A stretch of 64,000 nucleotides of DNA from Candidatus Kouleothrix ribensis (GTDB lineage: Bacteria > Chloroflexota > Chloroflexia > Chloroflexales > Roseiflexaceae), in assembly GCA_016722075.1 (NCBI GenBank), contig JADKGW010000001.1, positions 992,001-1,056,000 on the forward strand, read 5' to 3'. Shown in pieces: positions 17,476-27,945 of this stretch. A program made the position numbers and the translations under genes. The notes beneath the pieces are model-generated. The model had not been told where the DNA came from, searched no databases, and saw only the letters and a program-made list of their open reading frames with translations. Every line of letters begins with the position of its first letter. Position 1 is the stretch's first letter.

Positions 17476-19512
17476 TCACGTCCCTTCTGGTTGTTTGGCG
17501 GTATTGCCGGTAGCAACATATCGCCCAAGGGCTGGGATTAGTCCTAGCAAAAATATTCCGGCCGCTGCCAGGGCCACCTCATCGCCAGGCGCTGGATCGA
17601 AAAGGGCGATCAATGCCAACACGAACAGCACGAGCGCCCCAACTATCACCAGCGCAATCGCAATTGCCGCGAGTGCGCGGAGGATACCCTCGCCGATCAC
17701 TGCCAGTACTTCGCCCAATGCTGAAAGCGCCCGACCGATTGCCTGGGCCATCTGTGTCAGTACTGCCTGGAGCTCAGCAAGCATCATCGAAGCCAACTGC
17801 GCCGCCACCGCCGTCACCACTACCGGGATCAACTGCCGAGCACGCTGGCGCAATGTCTGCTCAAGTTGATCCAACAACTGTACGATCGATACTGCCGGCG
17901 CACCAACACATAAAGCCAATAGTGTCTCGCGAACTGCGTCAGCAAGCACATTGCGTAGACGAACGCGCAGCTCGTTAATAATCATACTACTGAGCCGACG
18001 TACAAGTGTGGTCACAATTACTTGTGCTTCCGGCCCGAGCGCATTATCGATCAGTTGAGCCAGTTGCTCAGCTGTGGCCCGGTTGAACACTTCATCGGCC
18101 ACCGGCCCAAGATATGGCCGTAACATCTGGCGGATTTGCGTGCCGAAGTGCCGCTCGCCTAATCGGAGTAATTCGCCCAAGCTGTGCCGGCTCATCGCCG
18201 CTTGGAGCGGCTGTTCGATATGTTCCTGAAGGAACCTGTTCAGTACCTCTTGGGCTGGCCCAAGAGCTACACGATCAATATACTCACGGGTTTCCTGTTC
18301 CGAGAGGCCACACGTATAGGTGTCGGATTGACCACCAGTACACCAGTAGCCGACAGCACCAGGTGCAACAAGTTCGGCCTTTAGTGTCCGGCTGCGATCA
18401 CCGTCGAATGGGCCGATAACTGTAGGCGCTGTCAAAACATTAGTGAGCTTGCTGAACGTTGGCCGGAGCCGACCGATCCGAAGTCTGCGGGCAAAATCGT
18501 CATCGTCTGTGCCCCGAGGCATCGCGCCACACTCAGGCCCTGAAGCAAACAGGCGATCCATCGATTGATCAGCGCGGCGGATATAATGTTCTACCTCCGC
18601 TACTCCGAAGGTGCGTGCATAACCGATCGGTTTGATCTCGCCCACATCGTTTATGATTCCCGCGCGCCGCAGCAGGTCGGCACGCCCCGCCTCAACTCCC
18701 TCGGGTTGGCAACCTGTGCTGCTCATTTGGTTCTTCGTCGCCCGTGGGATGATGATTTCATTTAAGATTCGCGGCAGAAGGAATGTCTGAATCTGCGTGT
18801 GGGCCGCGCGGCCGGCGCCCTTCGGCCCGTTGTTATCCTCATCTTCGGTAGTTGCAGATGCGCAGCCTCCGGCACCACGGCTGACACTACGCTGAGCAAG
18901 CCCCTGTTCAACACGCGATTCTACTCCGGATTGCTGTAGGACATGGCTCAATTCATGCGCCAGCAACTCGCGTCCGGCTTGCGTATGAGGCTGATATTCG
19001 TTTTCATTAAACACAATATGTCGCCCAACGGTAAACGCGTGTGCGTTCACTGCCCGTGCCGCTGATGCCGCTAGAGATCCCGTATGAAGTTGTACATGGC
19101 TCAGATCTGCTGGTTGATTGCTTTGGGGTGTCGGTGCTCCGCGAGTTACCTGTCGGGCGATGTGCTCGGCCTCGCGCTCGAAGGGATCGTCTGGCTGACC
19201 AACCGTTATCTCGGATCGCTGGGCTGTTGCCATCATAGCCGGCACCCGGCTGAAGTCGTGCCCGAAGCGCGGCTCCATAAACGCGCGCGTGCCTGCGTCG
19301 AGCGGCTGGCCGGGCGCGCGCAGCACGTCATGCACGATCGGCGGGGCGACGTTGGGCGTGTGCGCGCCGGTGGCCTGGCGCTGCAGGCGCTTCTTCTTGC
19401 ACGCGGCGCACTCGCCGCCGCCGGGCGCGTGGTTGCCGCAGGCGCAGGCGCGCTGCAGTATGCTTGCTGCCGCCGGGGCCGCCGCTGGTTTGGCTGTTGC
19501 TCGATCGTGCAT
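17476..19512 (-). CDS. Chimeric DUF4157 cargo protein C: EIKP nuclease-like centre and hydrophobic C-terminus
   Basis: A 678-aa protein. Residues about 18-90 copy the shared module (cysteine knuckle to GHDFSRV), but the copied part stops inside DUF4157. A second, divergent start of the family follows (QPDDPFEREAEHIARQV, then HVQLHTG and HELSH near residue 190). Residues about 240-330 include GRADLLRRAGIINDVGEIKP, a D...E-x-K arrangement as in PD-(D/E)XK nuclease-type toxin domains. From about 450 onward there are long amphipathic helices. The last 80 residues hold two strongly hydrophobic stretches (ALVIVGALVLFVLALIALF; AAAGIFLLGLIPALG), probably membrane-inserting. Toxin function is inferred. 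It is the first cargo gene in the transcription order. Confidence 0.82.
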   Translation of the reverse strand: MHDRATAKPAAAPAAASILQRACACGNHAPGGGECAACKKKRLQRQATGAHTPNVAPPIVHDVLRAPGQPLDAGTRAFMEPRFGHDFSRVPAMMATAQRSEITVGQPDDPFEREAEHIARQVTRGAPTPQSNQPADLSHVQLHTGSLAASAARAVNAHAFTVGRHIVFNENEYQPHTQAGRELLAHELSHVLQQSGVESRVEQGLAQRSVSRGAGGCASATTEDEDNNGPKGAGRAAHTQIQTFLLPRILNEIIIPRATKNQMSSTGCQPEGVEAGRADLLRRAGIINDVGEIKPIGYARTFGVAEVEHYIRRADQSMDRLFASGPECGAMPRGTDDDDFARRLRIGRLRPTFSKLTNVLTAPTVIGPFDGDRSRTLKAELVAPGAVGYWCTGGQSDTYTCGLSEQETREYIDRVALGPAQEVLNRFLQEHIEQPLQAAMSRHSLGELLRLGERHFGTQIRQMLRPYLGPVADEVFNRATAEQLAQLIDNALGPEAQVIVTTLVRRLSSMIINELRVRLRNVLADAVRETLLALCVGAPAVSIVQLLDQLEQTLRQRARQLIPVVVTAVAAQLASMMLAELQAVLTQMAQAIGRALSALGEVLAVIGEGILRALAAIAIALVIVGALVLFVLALIALFDPAPGDEVALAAAGIFLLGLIPALGRYVATGNTAKQPEGT
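19243..19455. repeat. Shared N-terminal module, copy C (213 bp, truncated)
   Basis: Corresponds to 14661-14873 of copy A, again nearly identical at DNA level and of equal length. Compared with copies A and B it lacks the DUF4157 core. The homology ends sharply at the FSRV codons, marking a recombination junction inside cargo gene C. Confidence 0.88.
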
Positions 19513-19519
19513 AGTACGC

Positions 19520-19822
19520 CTATCTGATGGTGGGTGCGGCCGTAGGCGCGGGGCCTAGCCGGTCGTAGAGCGCCCGCGCGATCCCGCGCCCGAGCGCGGC
19601 CGGGTCGCCGCCGTGGTCAGCTGCGAGCGCGCCGGCCGGCAGTGTACGTAGCGCGCCGCCCGCCAGTAGCTCGGCGCTCAGCCCGCCGGCCGCGATCAGC
19701 TGCGCCAGCTCGTCGGCCAGCGCGGCCCGCAGCCGCTGCTCGTGGCCGCGTGGCAGCGCCAGCCCATCCAGCACCAGCTGGTCGATCTGCAGCACAATAT
19801 CCGCGCCGGGTGGGCTGGGCAT
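19520..19822 (-). CDS. Small uncharacterised eCIS protein (100 aa)
   Basis: It begins MPSPPGADIVLQIDQLVLDGLALPRGHEQRLRAALADELAQLI at ATG 19822, preceded by AGGAGCAGCAGGCC. It lies between the AAA+ ATPase gene (17 bp gap) and cargo C (7 bp gap). Short proteins with an 'I..LVLDG..L..G....L..AL..EL..L' start followed by a Gly/Ala-rich helical part recur next to eCIS ATPases in my recollection, but I cannot assign a function. It may be an ATPase or cargo-loading partner. Confidence 0.75.
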   Translation of the reverse strand: MPSPPGADIVLQIDQLVLDGLALPRGHEQRLRAALADELAQLIAAGGLSAELLAGGALRTLPAGALAADHGGDPAALGRGIARALYDRLGPAPTAAPTIR

Positions 19823-19839
19823 GGCCTGCTGCTCCTATC

Positions 19840-22082
<2,243 letters not shown>

Positions 22083-22086
<4 letters not shown>

Positions 22087-23396
22087 TCGATCGTTACCTT
22101 CTGGTCGTCGGCAAATTCCAGCCGCGACGAGGCGCCACGTGCGGCGATCGGCATGCTATCGACTCCATCGACGCGCAGCCGCACGACGTATGTTCCAGGT
22201 GCCAGGCCGCTGATCTCGAACTCGCGGCGATCGGTTTCGGCTAGAATGCGCCCGGCCGGCAGCTCGCGGCCAGCGATGAGCAGCGCCACATGCTGGCCGG
22301 GCCGGAGCTGCGGCACGCAGCCGATGCTCACGAACAGTTTATCGCCATCGCGCCGGAGCGGGTTGGCCGGCAGCCGCACCTGCGGCGCCAGCACCAGCGG
22401 CAGCGCGTTCGAGAGCCGCGCGCGCGCGGTGCTTTCGCCGGGGCTGTGGCGCTCGACCCGCAGCGTCACTGCGTAGAATCCGGCCGGCCAGCGCTCGGCA
22501 GCATCCGGGTCATCGGCCGGGTCGGGCAGGTCGCCGGGTGGTTTCGGCAGGCGCACGCGCAGGCTGGTTGGTGTGCCGCCGGGCAGTGGCGCGACTTCGT
22601 TCACCACCTCCAGGCGCGGGTTGCTAAACACAACGGTTGGGTTGCTGCCGTCAAGATGATGGCCGAACAGCTCGATCGTATCGCCCAGCTGCGCGTTCGG
22701 GCGGCGCGGCGCGCCTTCCAGGCGATCGAGGGTTGGGTAGGGCGGCACCACATCGCCATACACATCGGCGCCACGATCTTCCGCGCCGCGCCGCAGCACC
22801 GGCAGCGCCGCGCTTGCGCGCCGCTGGCTCTCGATCAGCACCACCGCCACGTGATACACAGTCGAGATCCGGTACTGGGTCTGGAAGATCGCCCACAGGC
22901 GCGACAGATCCTCCAGCGAGATCGGCTGCGCGGTGATGCGCACATGCTCGATCTGCTCGTGCAGATCGCTATCGGGCAGCTCGGCCACTGTGGCCGCGCG
23001 CAGCTGATCGGCCGTGAGCAGCGGCGTATCGTGCAAGACGCTCATGGCGCGGCCCAGCAGGCGGTGCGCGAACAGGTCGGGGTCTTGCCCATCGCGCCCG
23101 TAGGCCGTCACCAGGTAGAGCAGGTTGAGCGCGAGCGGCGGGAAGCCGCGCCCGTCGGCCCGTATACGCAGCGGCAGATCGGTGTTGCGCAACGCGGCAT
23201 TCGTGTTAGTTTGGAACATGAACAGGTTCACCTGGTTGCCGGTGAAGCCGTCGCGCGCCCGGTCGGGCGGGCGTACGCTCACGCGCGTGCCGGAGAGATC
23301 GGGCGCGGGCGGCAGCAGCAGCGGCGCGTTGAATTCGCGATCCAGCAGGCTGCGCAGCGTCAGTGTCACGGCGGCAATCGCCTGGTCGTTGCTCAT
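22083..23396 (-). CDS. DUF4255 (Pvc16/Afp16-like) tail-terminator protein
   Basis: I chose ATG 23396 (MSNDQAIAAVTLTLRSLLDREF), which overlaps the upstream stop as ATGA; the longer frame to 24185 is a shadow of the repeat protein. The product is 437 aa. Residues 1-180 are DUF4255 (QVNLFMFQTNTNAALRNTDLP, PPLALNLLYLVTAYG, HRLLGRAMSVLHDTPLL). Then come two Ig/IPT-like beta domains (QLGDTIELFGHHLDGSNPTVVF; VRLPANPLRRDGDKLFVSI...). The family caps the tube and sheath at the far end. Fused Ig-like domains are common in longer homologues. Confidence 0.92.
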
Positions 23397-24964
23397 CGCG
23401 CGCCTCCGCTCCGCTGGCGTAGGTATTCGTCCAGGCTCAGCAGGGGCGCGGCAGCCCGGCGCGTAGCTTGAGCCGGCGCGGGCGCGGCGCGCACTTCGAT
23501 CCGCCCGATCGTAACCTGAACGGTCGGCGCAGGTGGTACGGCCAGGGCAGATCCGGCCGTATCCGCTGCGCGCCGCGCGCCGGCAGGCATGGTCGCCTCG
23601 GCCGGCATTGGCGCGGGCGCGGCCACGATCGCCACCTCGTGCTGGCGCATGCGCTCGACAATGTGCTGAATCGGTGTGAGCACCGGCGCGCGCCCGGCTG
23701 CTACGTGTTCGGCCAGTGCGCCTGGCTGGCCGGCGGCTGGGCCAGGCGGCACTACCGGCGCGCCAATCGGCTCGGCCGCATGCTCGATCAGCGGTGCTGC
23801 GGGCGCGGCCGGCTGCGGCGCCACGCGCACCCGCCGCACGATTGTGGCAGGCATAACCGGGGCCAGCTGTTCGCCCGGCGGATCGAGCCTTTGCGACGCC
23901 ACACGCGCCGCCGTCTGCTCGGTCAATCGCTCGACGATCCGCTCCAGCGGCGCGGCGCCCCCCAGCCGGGCGGCAGGTTGGGCGGGTACGCCGGGTGCTG
24001 GCGCGGGCGCCGCTGTCTGCTCGGTCAATCGCTCGACGATCCGCTCCAGCGGCGCGGCGCCCCCCAGCCGGGCGGCAGGTTCGGCAGGTACACCCGGTGC
24101 TGGCGTGGGCGCCGCCGCCTGCTCGGTCAGTCGCTCGACGATCCGCTCCAGCGGGGTGGTCAGCGGCGCGGCGACACCCAGCCATGCGGCAGGTTGGGCA
24201 GGTACACCCGGTGCTGGCGCGGGCGCCGCCGCCTGCGAGGGTGCGGGCGCCCGCCGCTCGACGATCCGCTCCAGCGGGGCGGTCAGCGGCGCGGCGACCC
24301 CCGGCCAGGCGGCAGGTTCGGCAGGTACGCCGGGTGCTGGCGCGGGCGCCGCCTGCGAGGGTGCGAGCGCCCGCCGCTCGACGATCCGCTCCAGCGGGGT
24401 GGCCAGCGGCGGGGCGCCCCCCGGCCGGGCGGCAGGTTCGGCAGGTACGCCGGGTGCAGGCGCGGGCGCCGCCTGCGAGGGTGCGGGCGCCCGCCGCTCG
24501 ACAATCCGTTCCAGCGGGGTGGCCAGCGGCGCGGTAGGTTCGGCAGGTACGCCGGGTGCTGGCGCGGGCGCCGCCGCCTGCGAGGGTGCGGGCGCCCGCC
24601 GCTCGACGATCCGCTCCAGCGGGGTGGCCAGCGGCGGGGCGGTAGGTTCGGCGGGCGCCGCGTACGCCTGGGCCGGCGGCGCGTATGCTGATGCCACTGG
24701 TATTTCGCCCGGCGGCTGGTACAGCGTGGGTTGATCGGCGGCTGGCGCGGCGGCTGGCTGTGGCGTGGCCGCCACCGGCGTAGCATACGCCTCGGGCGAC
24801 GCATGGGCCGCAGGCGCCTCGATCGACTGATCGAAATGATCGAGATCCGGCGCCGGCAGCGCGACCGCCGGCCCACCCGGCTCGAAACGCCCTGGCAGGC
24901 GCGGCAAAACCACCGGGGCGACCCCCATGATTCTACCGACCAGGCTATCGAGGTAGTCGCTCAT
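23393..24964 (-). CDS. Pro/Ala-rich repeat protein with seven LERIVER motifs
   Basis: A 523-aa, probably disordered protein between the zinc-ribbon hub protein and DUF4255. The N-terminus (MSDYLDSLVGRIMGVAPVVLPRLPGRFEPG) is non-repetitive. From residue about 111 the unit 'PLERIVER + RAPAPSQ or LTEQ + APAPAPGVPAEPAA' recurs seven times in 34-41 residue steps, with a degenerate eighth (PIQHIVERM) later. The C-terminus (PLLSLDEYLRQRSGGAR) is again non-repetitive and looks like a short docking peptide. Evenly spaced amphipathic motifs on a flexible chain suggest multivalent binding, perhaps as a scaffold or length ruler. No family known to me gives a function. Confidence 0.85.
   Translation of the reverse strand: MSDYLDSLVGRIMGVAPVVLPRLPGRFEPGGPAVALPAPDLDHFDQSIEAPAAHASPEAYATPVAATPQPAAAPAADQPTLYQPPGEIPVASAYAPPAQAYAAPAEPTAPPLATPLERIVERRAPAPSQAAAPAPAPGVPAEPTAPLATPLERIVERRAPAPSQAAPAPAPGVPAEPAARPGGAPPLATPLERIVERRALAPSQAAPAPAPGVPAEPAAWPGVAAPLTAPLERIVERRAPAPSQAAAPAPAPGVPAQPAAWLGVAAPLTTPLERIVERLTEQAAAPTPAPGVPAEPAARLGGAAPLERIVERLTEQTAAPAPAPGVPAQPAARLGGAAPLERIVERLTEQTAARVASQRLDPPGEQLAPVMPATIVRRVRVAPQPAAPAAPLIEHAAEPIGAPVVPPGPAAGQPGALAEHVAAGRAPVLTPIQHIVERMRQHEVAIVAAPAPMPAEATMPAGARRAADTAGSALAVPPAPTVQVTIGRIEVRAAPAPAQATRRAAAPLLSLDEYLRQRSGGAR
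23890..24635. repeat. In-gene tandem repeat encoding the LERIVER units
   Basis: About 100-125 bp units, recognisable on the plus strand by CGCTCGACGATCCGCTCCAG or close variants and by GCGGGCGCCGCC. Units differ mainly in the linker (APSQ versus LTEQ subtypes) and are ordered with the subtypes grouped, consistent with unequal crossing-over in two rounds. Boundaries are approximate. Confidence 0.85.
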
Positions 24965-25679
24965 CCGCCAGTATCTCCAGGTAATGCTGCCGGCGCCGGG
25001 CCGTCAGCGCTAAAATCTCGGCCTCGCGCCAGCCATAGGCGCGCGCCAGGGCGTGTACCTCGCGCAGCGTACGCCGCGCCCAGGCGTCGATCTCGCTCCA
25101 GAAGAACGTGACAATATCAAACAGCACCTGCCAGGCGTGGCCGCAGGCCGGGCAGATCAGCCCCAGGCGTATATCGGCTAGTGGGTCGGCCGCAGCCATT
25201 GCCGCTACCAGCGCGGCCACAACCGATTCAGGCAGCCTTGCGCCGTCGTAGGCGGCCCCTGCGTGCATGGCGGCCAGCACACAGCGCGCCAGCACCTGCT
25301 GCCGTGCTGCCGGGCCGCGCAGATCGCGCAGATCGTGGCTGGTGGGCAGGCGAAACCGTACCGCGTAGCCATCGATCTCCAGCAGCAGCGGGGCGGCCGG
25401 CGCTAACCCCGCTGCGCACACATCGGCCAGGGCGAAGCCAAGCTCCACCTGGGCGCCGCAGGCCGGGCAGGCCGCCACGCACGCCGCATGCGCGCCGAAG
25501 GCCCACTGGCGCAGCAGCATCAGGCGTGCGTCGCGCTCGCCAATGCTGAGCGCAGCCAGCGCGTCGGGTGGGTAGCCGGGGCATGCCGCCACCAGCAGCG
25601 CCAGCGCGCGCTCAAGCGGCCCATGATCGCGCCCGCGATCCCACACATCGAGCAGCTCGGGGGCTGAAAGTGGGCGCAT
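24945..25679 (-). CDS. Zinc-ribbon protein, T4-family baseplate hub assembly chaperone-like
   Basis: From ATG 25679 (MRPLSAPELLDVWDRG; a TTG 6 bp upstream is less likely) the product is 244 aa. It has two CPACG knuckles, at about residues 72 and 178, which could bind one zinc. The N-terminal ELLDVWDRGRDHGPLERALALL and the C-terminal DIVTFFWSEIDAWARRTLREVHALARAYGWREAEILAL are typical of the hub-assembly chaperone-like proteins found between tube and DUF4255 genes in such clusters. It probably acts in assembly and may not be in the mature particle. It overlaps the repeat-protein gene by 20 bp. Confidence 0.78.
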   Translation of the reverse strand: MRPLSAPELLDVWDRGRDHGPLERALALLVAACPGYPPDALAALSIGERDARLMLLRQWAFGAHAACVAACPACGAQVELGFALADVCAAGLAPAAPLLLEIDGYAVRFRLPTSHDLRDLRGPAARQQVLARCVLAAMHAGAAYDGARLPESVVAALVAAMAAADPLADIRLGLICPACGHAWQVLFDIVTFFWSEIDAWARRTLREVHALARAYGWREAEILALTARRRQHYLEILADERLPR

Positions 25680-25687
25680 AGGCAAGC

Positions 25688-26215
25688 CTACAGCGGCGGC
25701 TCGTTAAAGCTCTGCTCGTCCGGCTCGGTCACTTCGTAATCGCGCTCCCAGCCCTCGTTCTCCAGCTTGATCGTCTGGATCGCAACCGCGTTGGCGTTGG
25801 CGTCCAGGTCGGGCATGGCCTGGTATTCCGAGACCCAGCAGCGGAACACTTTATAGGCAATCGCCAGCTGGCCGGCCTCGTTATACACCTCGATGATCAC
25901 ATCTTTGCGGAAATCTTTCAGCGACACCTCGCTGCCCAGGCCCGCGCCATAGTTCCAGACCTTGTTGGCCCAACGCTCGAATTCGACATCGTGCGTGACG
26001 CCGCGTTCGAGTGTAACGGCCTCGTACTCAGTGCGGCCGGGCGACTTGCGGCTGCTGCTGGGGTCGCCGCCTTCGCGATGCTTCACCACCTCGGTGGTGC
26101 GCTTGAGCGCGCCGACCTTGCTGATGCCAGCGACGTAGCGCCCATCCCACTTGACGCGAAACTTGAAGTTTTTGTATGGGTCGAAGCGTGTGGCGTTGAC
26201 GGTGAACTGGGCCAT
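25688..26215 (-). CDS. Inner tube protein (gp19-like, Afp1/Pvc1 type)
   Basis: A 175-aa protein with the conserved opening MAQFTVNATRFDPYKNFKFRVKWDGRYVAGISKVGALKRTTEVVKHREGGDPSSSRKSPG. These are the hallmarks of T4 gp19-like tube proteins, which stack as hexamers inside the sheath. The C-terminal QTIKLENEGWERDYEV is also typical. Its ribosome site GGAGGAGGCT directly before ATG is among the best in the cluster, as expected for an abundant subunit. Only one tube gene is seen, 81 bp after the sheath gene. Confidence 0.95.
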   Translation of the reverse strand: MAQFTVNATRFDPYKNFKFRVKWDGRYVAGISKVGALKRTTEVVKHREGGDPSSSRKSPGRTEYEAVTLERGVTHDVEFERWANKVWNYGAGLGSEVSLKDFRKDVIIEVYNEAGQLAIAYKVFRCWVSEYQAMPDLDANANAVAIQTIKLENEGWERDYEVTEPDEQSFNEPPL

Positions 26216-26296
26216 AGCCTCCTCCTATTTCCGGGCCGGCTGCCATTATTGCAATGCTGGAAACGCTTCCCGCAGCGCCCGCGCGCGGCGCGGATC

Positions 26297-27868
26297 TCAG
26301 CGTTCCTGGCGCGCGAGCTGCTGGATCTTGATCACCACGAACTCGGCCGGTTTGAGCGGCGCGAAGCCAACCACGATATTGACGATCCCGCGGTCGATGT
26401 CGTACTGAGTGGTCGTTTCTTTGTCGCACTTGACCAGGTAGGCCTCGCGCGGTGTGCTGCCCTGGAACGCGCCCTGGCGGAACAGCCCCTGCATGAATGC
26501 GCCGACGTTCAGGCGGATCTGTGCCCACAGCGGCTCGTCGTTCGGCTCGAACACCACCCATTGCGTGCCGCGATACAGGCTCTCTTCGATGTACAGCGCC
26601 AGGCGGCGCACCGGCACATATTTGTACTCGTCGGCCAGCTGGTCGGCGCCGCGCAGTGTGCGCGCGCCCCACACCACCCGCCCGCCTACCGGGAAAAAGC
26701 GCAGGCAGTTGATACCCAGCGGGTTGATCTGCCCATTCTCGTCGTCGGTCAGGGTGGCCTGCAAGCCGACAATGCCGTTGATCCCGGCGTCGAGGCCGGC
26801 CGGCGCTTTCCACACGCCGCGCTCGCGGTCGGTGCGCGCGTAGATGCCCGCGATGATCCCGCAGGGCGCAAAGACATCCGGCTGGCCCTCGCGCAGCGGG
26901 TCGACTTCGATCACGCGCGGGAAGTACAGCGCGGCGTTGCGCGTATCGGTGCCGCTGAGGGTCAGGTTGGGCAGGCTATCGCGCGCGGTCGCGGCCGCAG
27001 TCTCTTTGATCTTGCCCCAGGCCAGCGGTGGGTCGACGATCAGCATGGCCCGGCGCTCGACACAGTAGCGGAGCGCGGCCTGGTACACCGCGATCTGCAA
27101 GGCCTGGTCTTCGGCGTCGCGCCGGTCGGGCGGGATGCAGAGCATGTTGAAGATGTCGGCCTTCTCGAGCGCGTGGAAGCCGGTCTTGTTCGGTTTATCG
27201 CCAACATACGTGAGCTGGTCGAGCGGGTCGCCGTCGCTACCATCTTCGGCGGCGGCTTCTTCGGTCGTGGCGGCCGGCGCCGCAGCCGGCAGATCGGGCG
27301 TGCCGTCGGCTCTGAGCGGAACACGCACCAGCAGCGATTCCTGCTCGAGCACACGATCGACCCGCCGCGGCCCTTCGACGACGGTGAGGTTGCGGATCTC
27401 CTCGCGCAGCCCGTTCGGTCGATCCTCGCGCACCTGCAGGTTGAAAAAGGCATCGGCGGCCAGGCCATAGCGCGTCGCAAGCTCGGCCGCCGCCGGGCCG
27501 GTTGGGCGCGTGATCGTGGCGCGCAGGCGCTTGCCCCATTCGCCGGGGTTGGCCGCCACCAGCTTCAGCCCGCTGGGCTCGAGCGTGGCGGCGCCGGCAT
27601 CGCCGCGGTAAAGCCGCACGATCACCGCCTGGTTGCCGCCGTTGAGGAAGAAATCGCGCACGGCGTAGCTCAGCGGATACTCGGCGCGCAGCCCGCCAAA
27701 CGTGCGCTCGAAGTCGCCGAAGTTAAACAGATCGGTTGGGTCGTTCACCGGGCCGCGCGCCGCACGGCCGACAAACGCGGTGATCGAGGTAGCGACGCCG
27801 GTGATCGTCCGTACACCGCTAGGCACCTCCTCGATGTAGACGCCGGGGTACGTCAGTTGCGCTGGCAT
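26297..27868 (-). CDS. Contractile tail sheath protein
   Basis: A 523-aa protein with the canonical N-terminus LTYPGVYIEEVPSGVRTITGVATSITAFVGRAARGPVNDP. The C-terminal sheath core has DRERGVWKAPAG, INCLRFFPVGGRVVWGARTL, KYVPVRRLALYIEESLYRGTQWVVFEPND and the final KPAEFVVIKIQQLA strand. The sheath surrounds the tube and contracts to drive it. A variable surface domain (about residues 90-250) includes an acidic low-complexity patch (TTEEAAAEDGSDGD). There is one sheath gene here, unlike the three in Afp/PVC. Confidence 0.96.
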   Translation of the reverse strand: MPAQLTYPGVYIEEVPSGVRTITGVATSITAFVGRAARGPVNDPTDLFNFGDFERTFGGLRAEYPLSYAVRDFFLNGGNQAVIVRLYRGDAGAATLEPSGLKLVAANPGEWGKRLRATITRPTGPAAAELATRYGLAADAFFNLQVREDRPNGLREEIRNLTVVEGPRRVDRVLEQESLLVRVPLRADGTPDLPAAAPAATTEEAAAEDGSDGDPLDQLTYVGDKPNKTGFHALEKADIFNMLCIPPDRRDAEDQALQIAVYQAALRYCVERRAMLIVDPPLAWGKIKETAAATARDSLPNLTLSGTDTRNAALYFPRVIEVDPLREGQPDVFAPCGIIAGIYARTDRERGVWKAPAGLDAGINGIVGLQATLTDDENGQINPLGINCLRFFPVGGRVVWGARTLRGADQLADEYKYVPVRRLALYIEESLYRGTQWVVFEPNDEPLWAQIRLNVGAFMQGLFRQGAFQGSTPREAYLVKCDKETTTQYDIDRGIVNIVVGFAPLKPAEFVVIKIQQLARQER

Positions 27869-27945
27869 AATCTCAGGCTCCCTTTCGCTGTCGATCTGGT
27901 CGGGGTGGCAGGGCGCCGGCCGCGCCCCTCACGTGCGTGGCGCGC

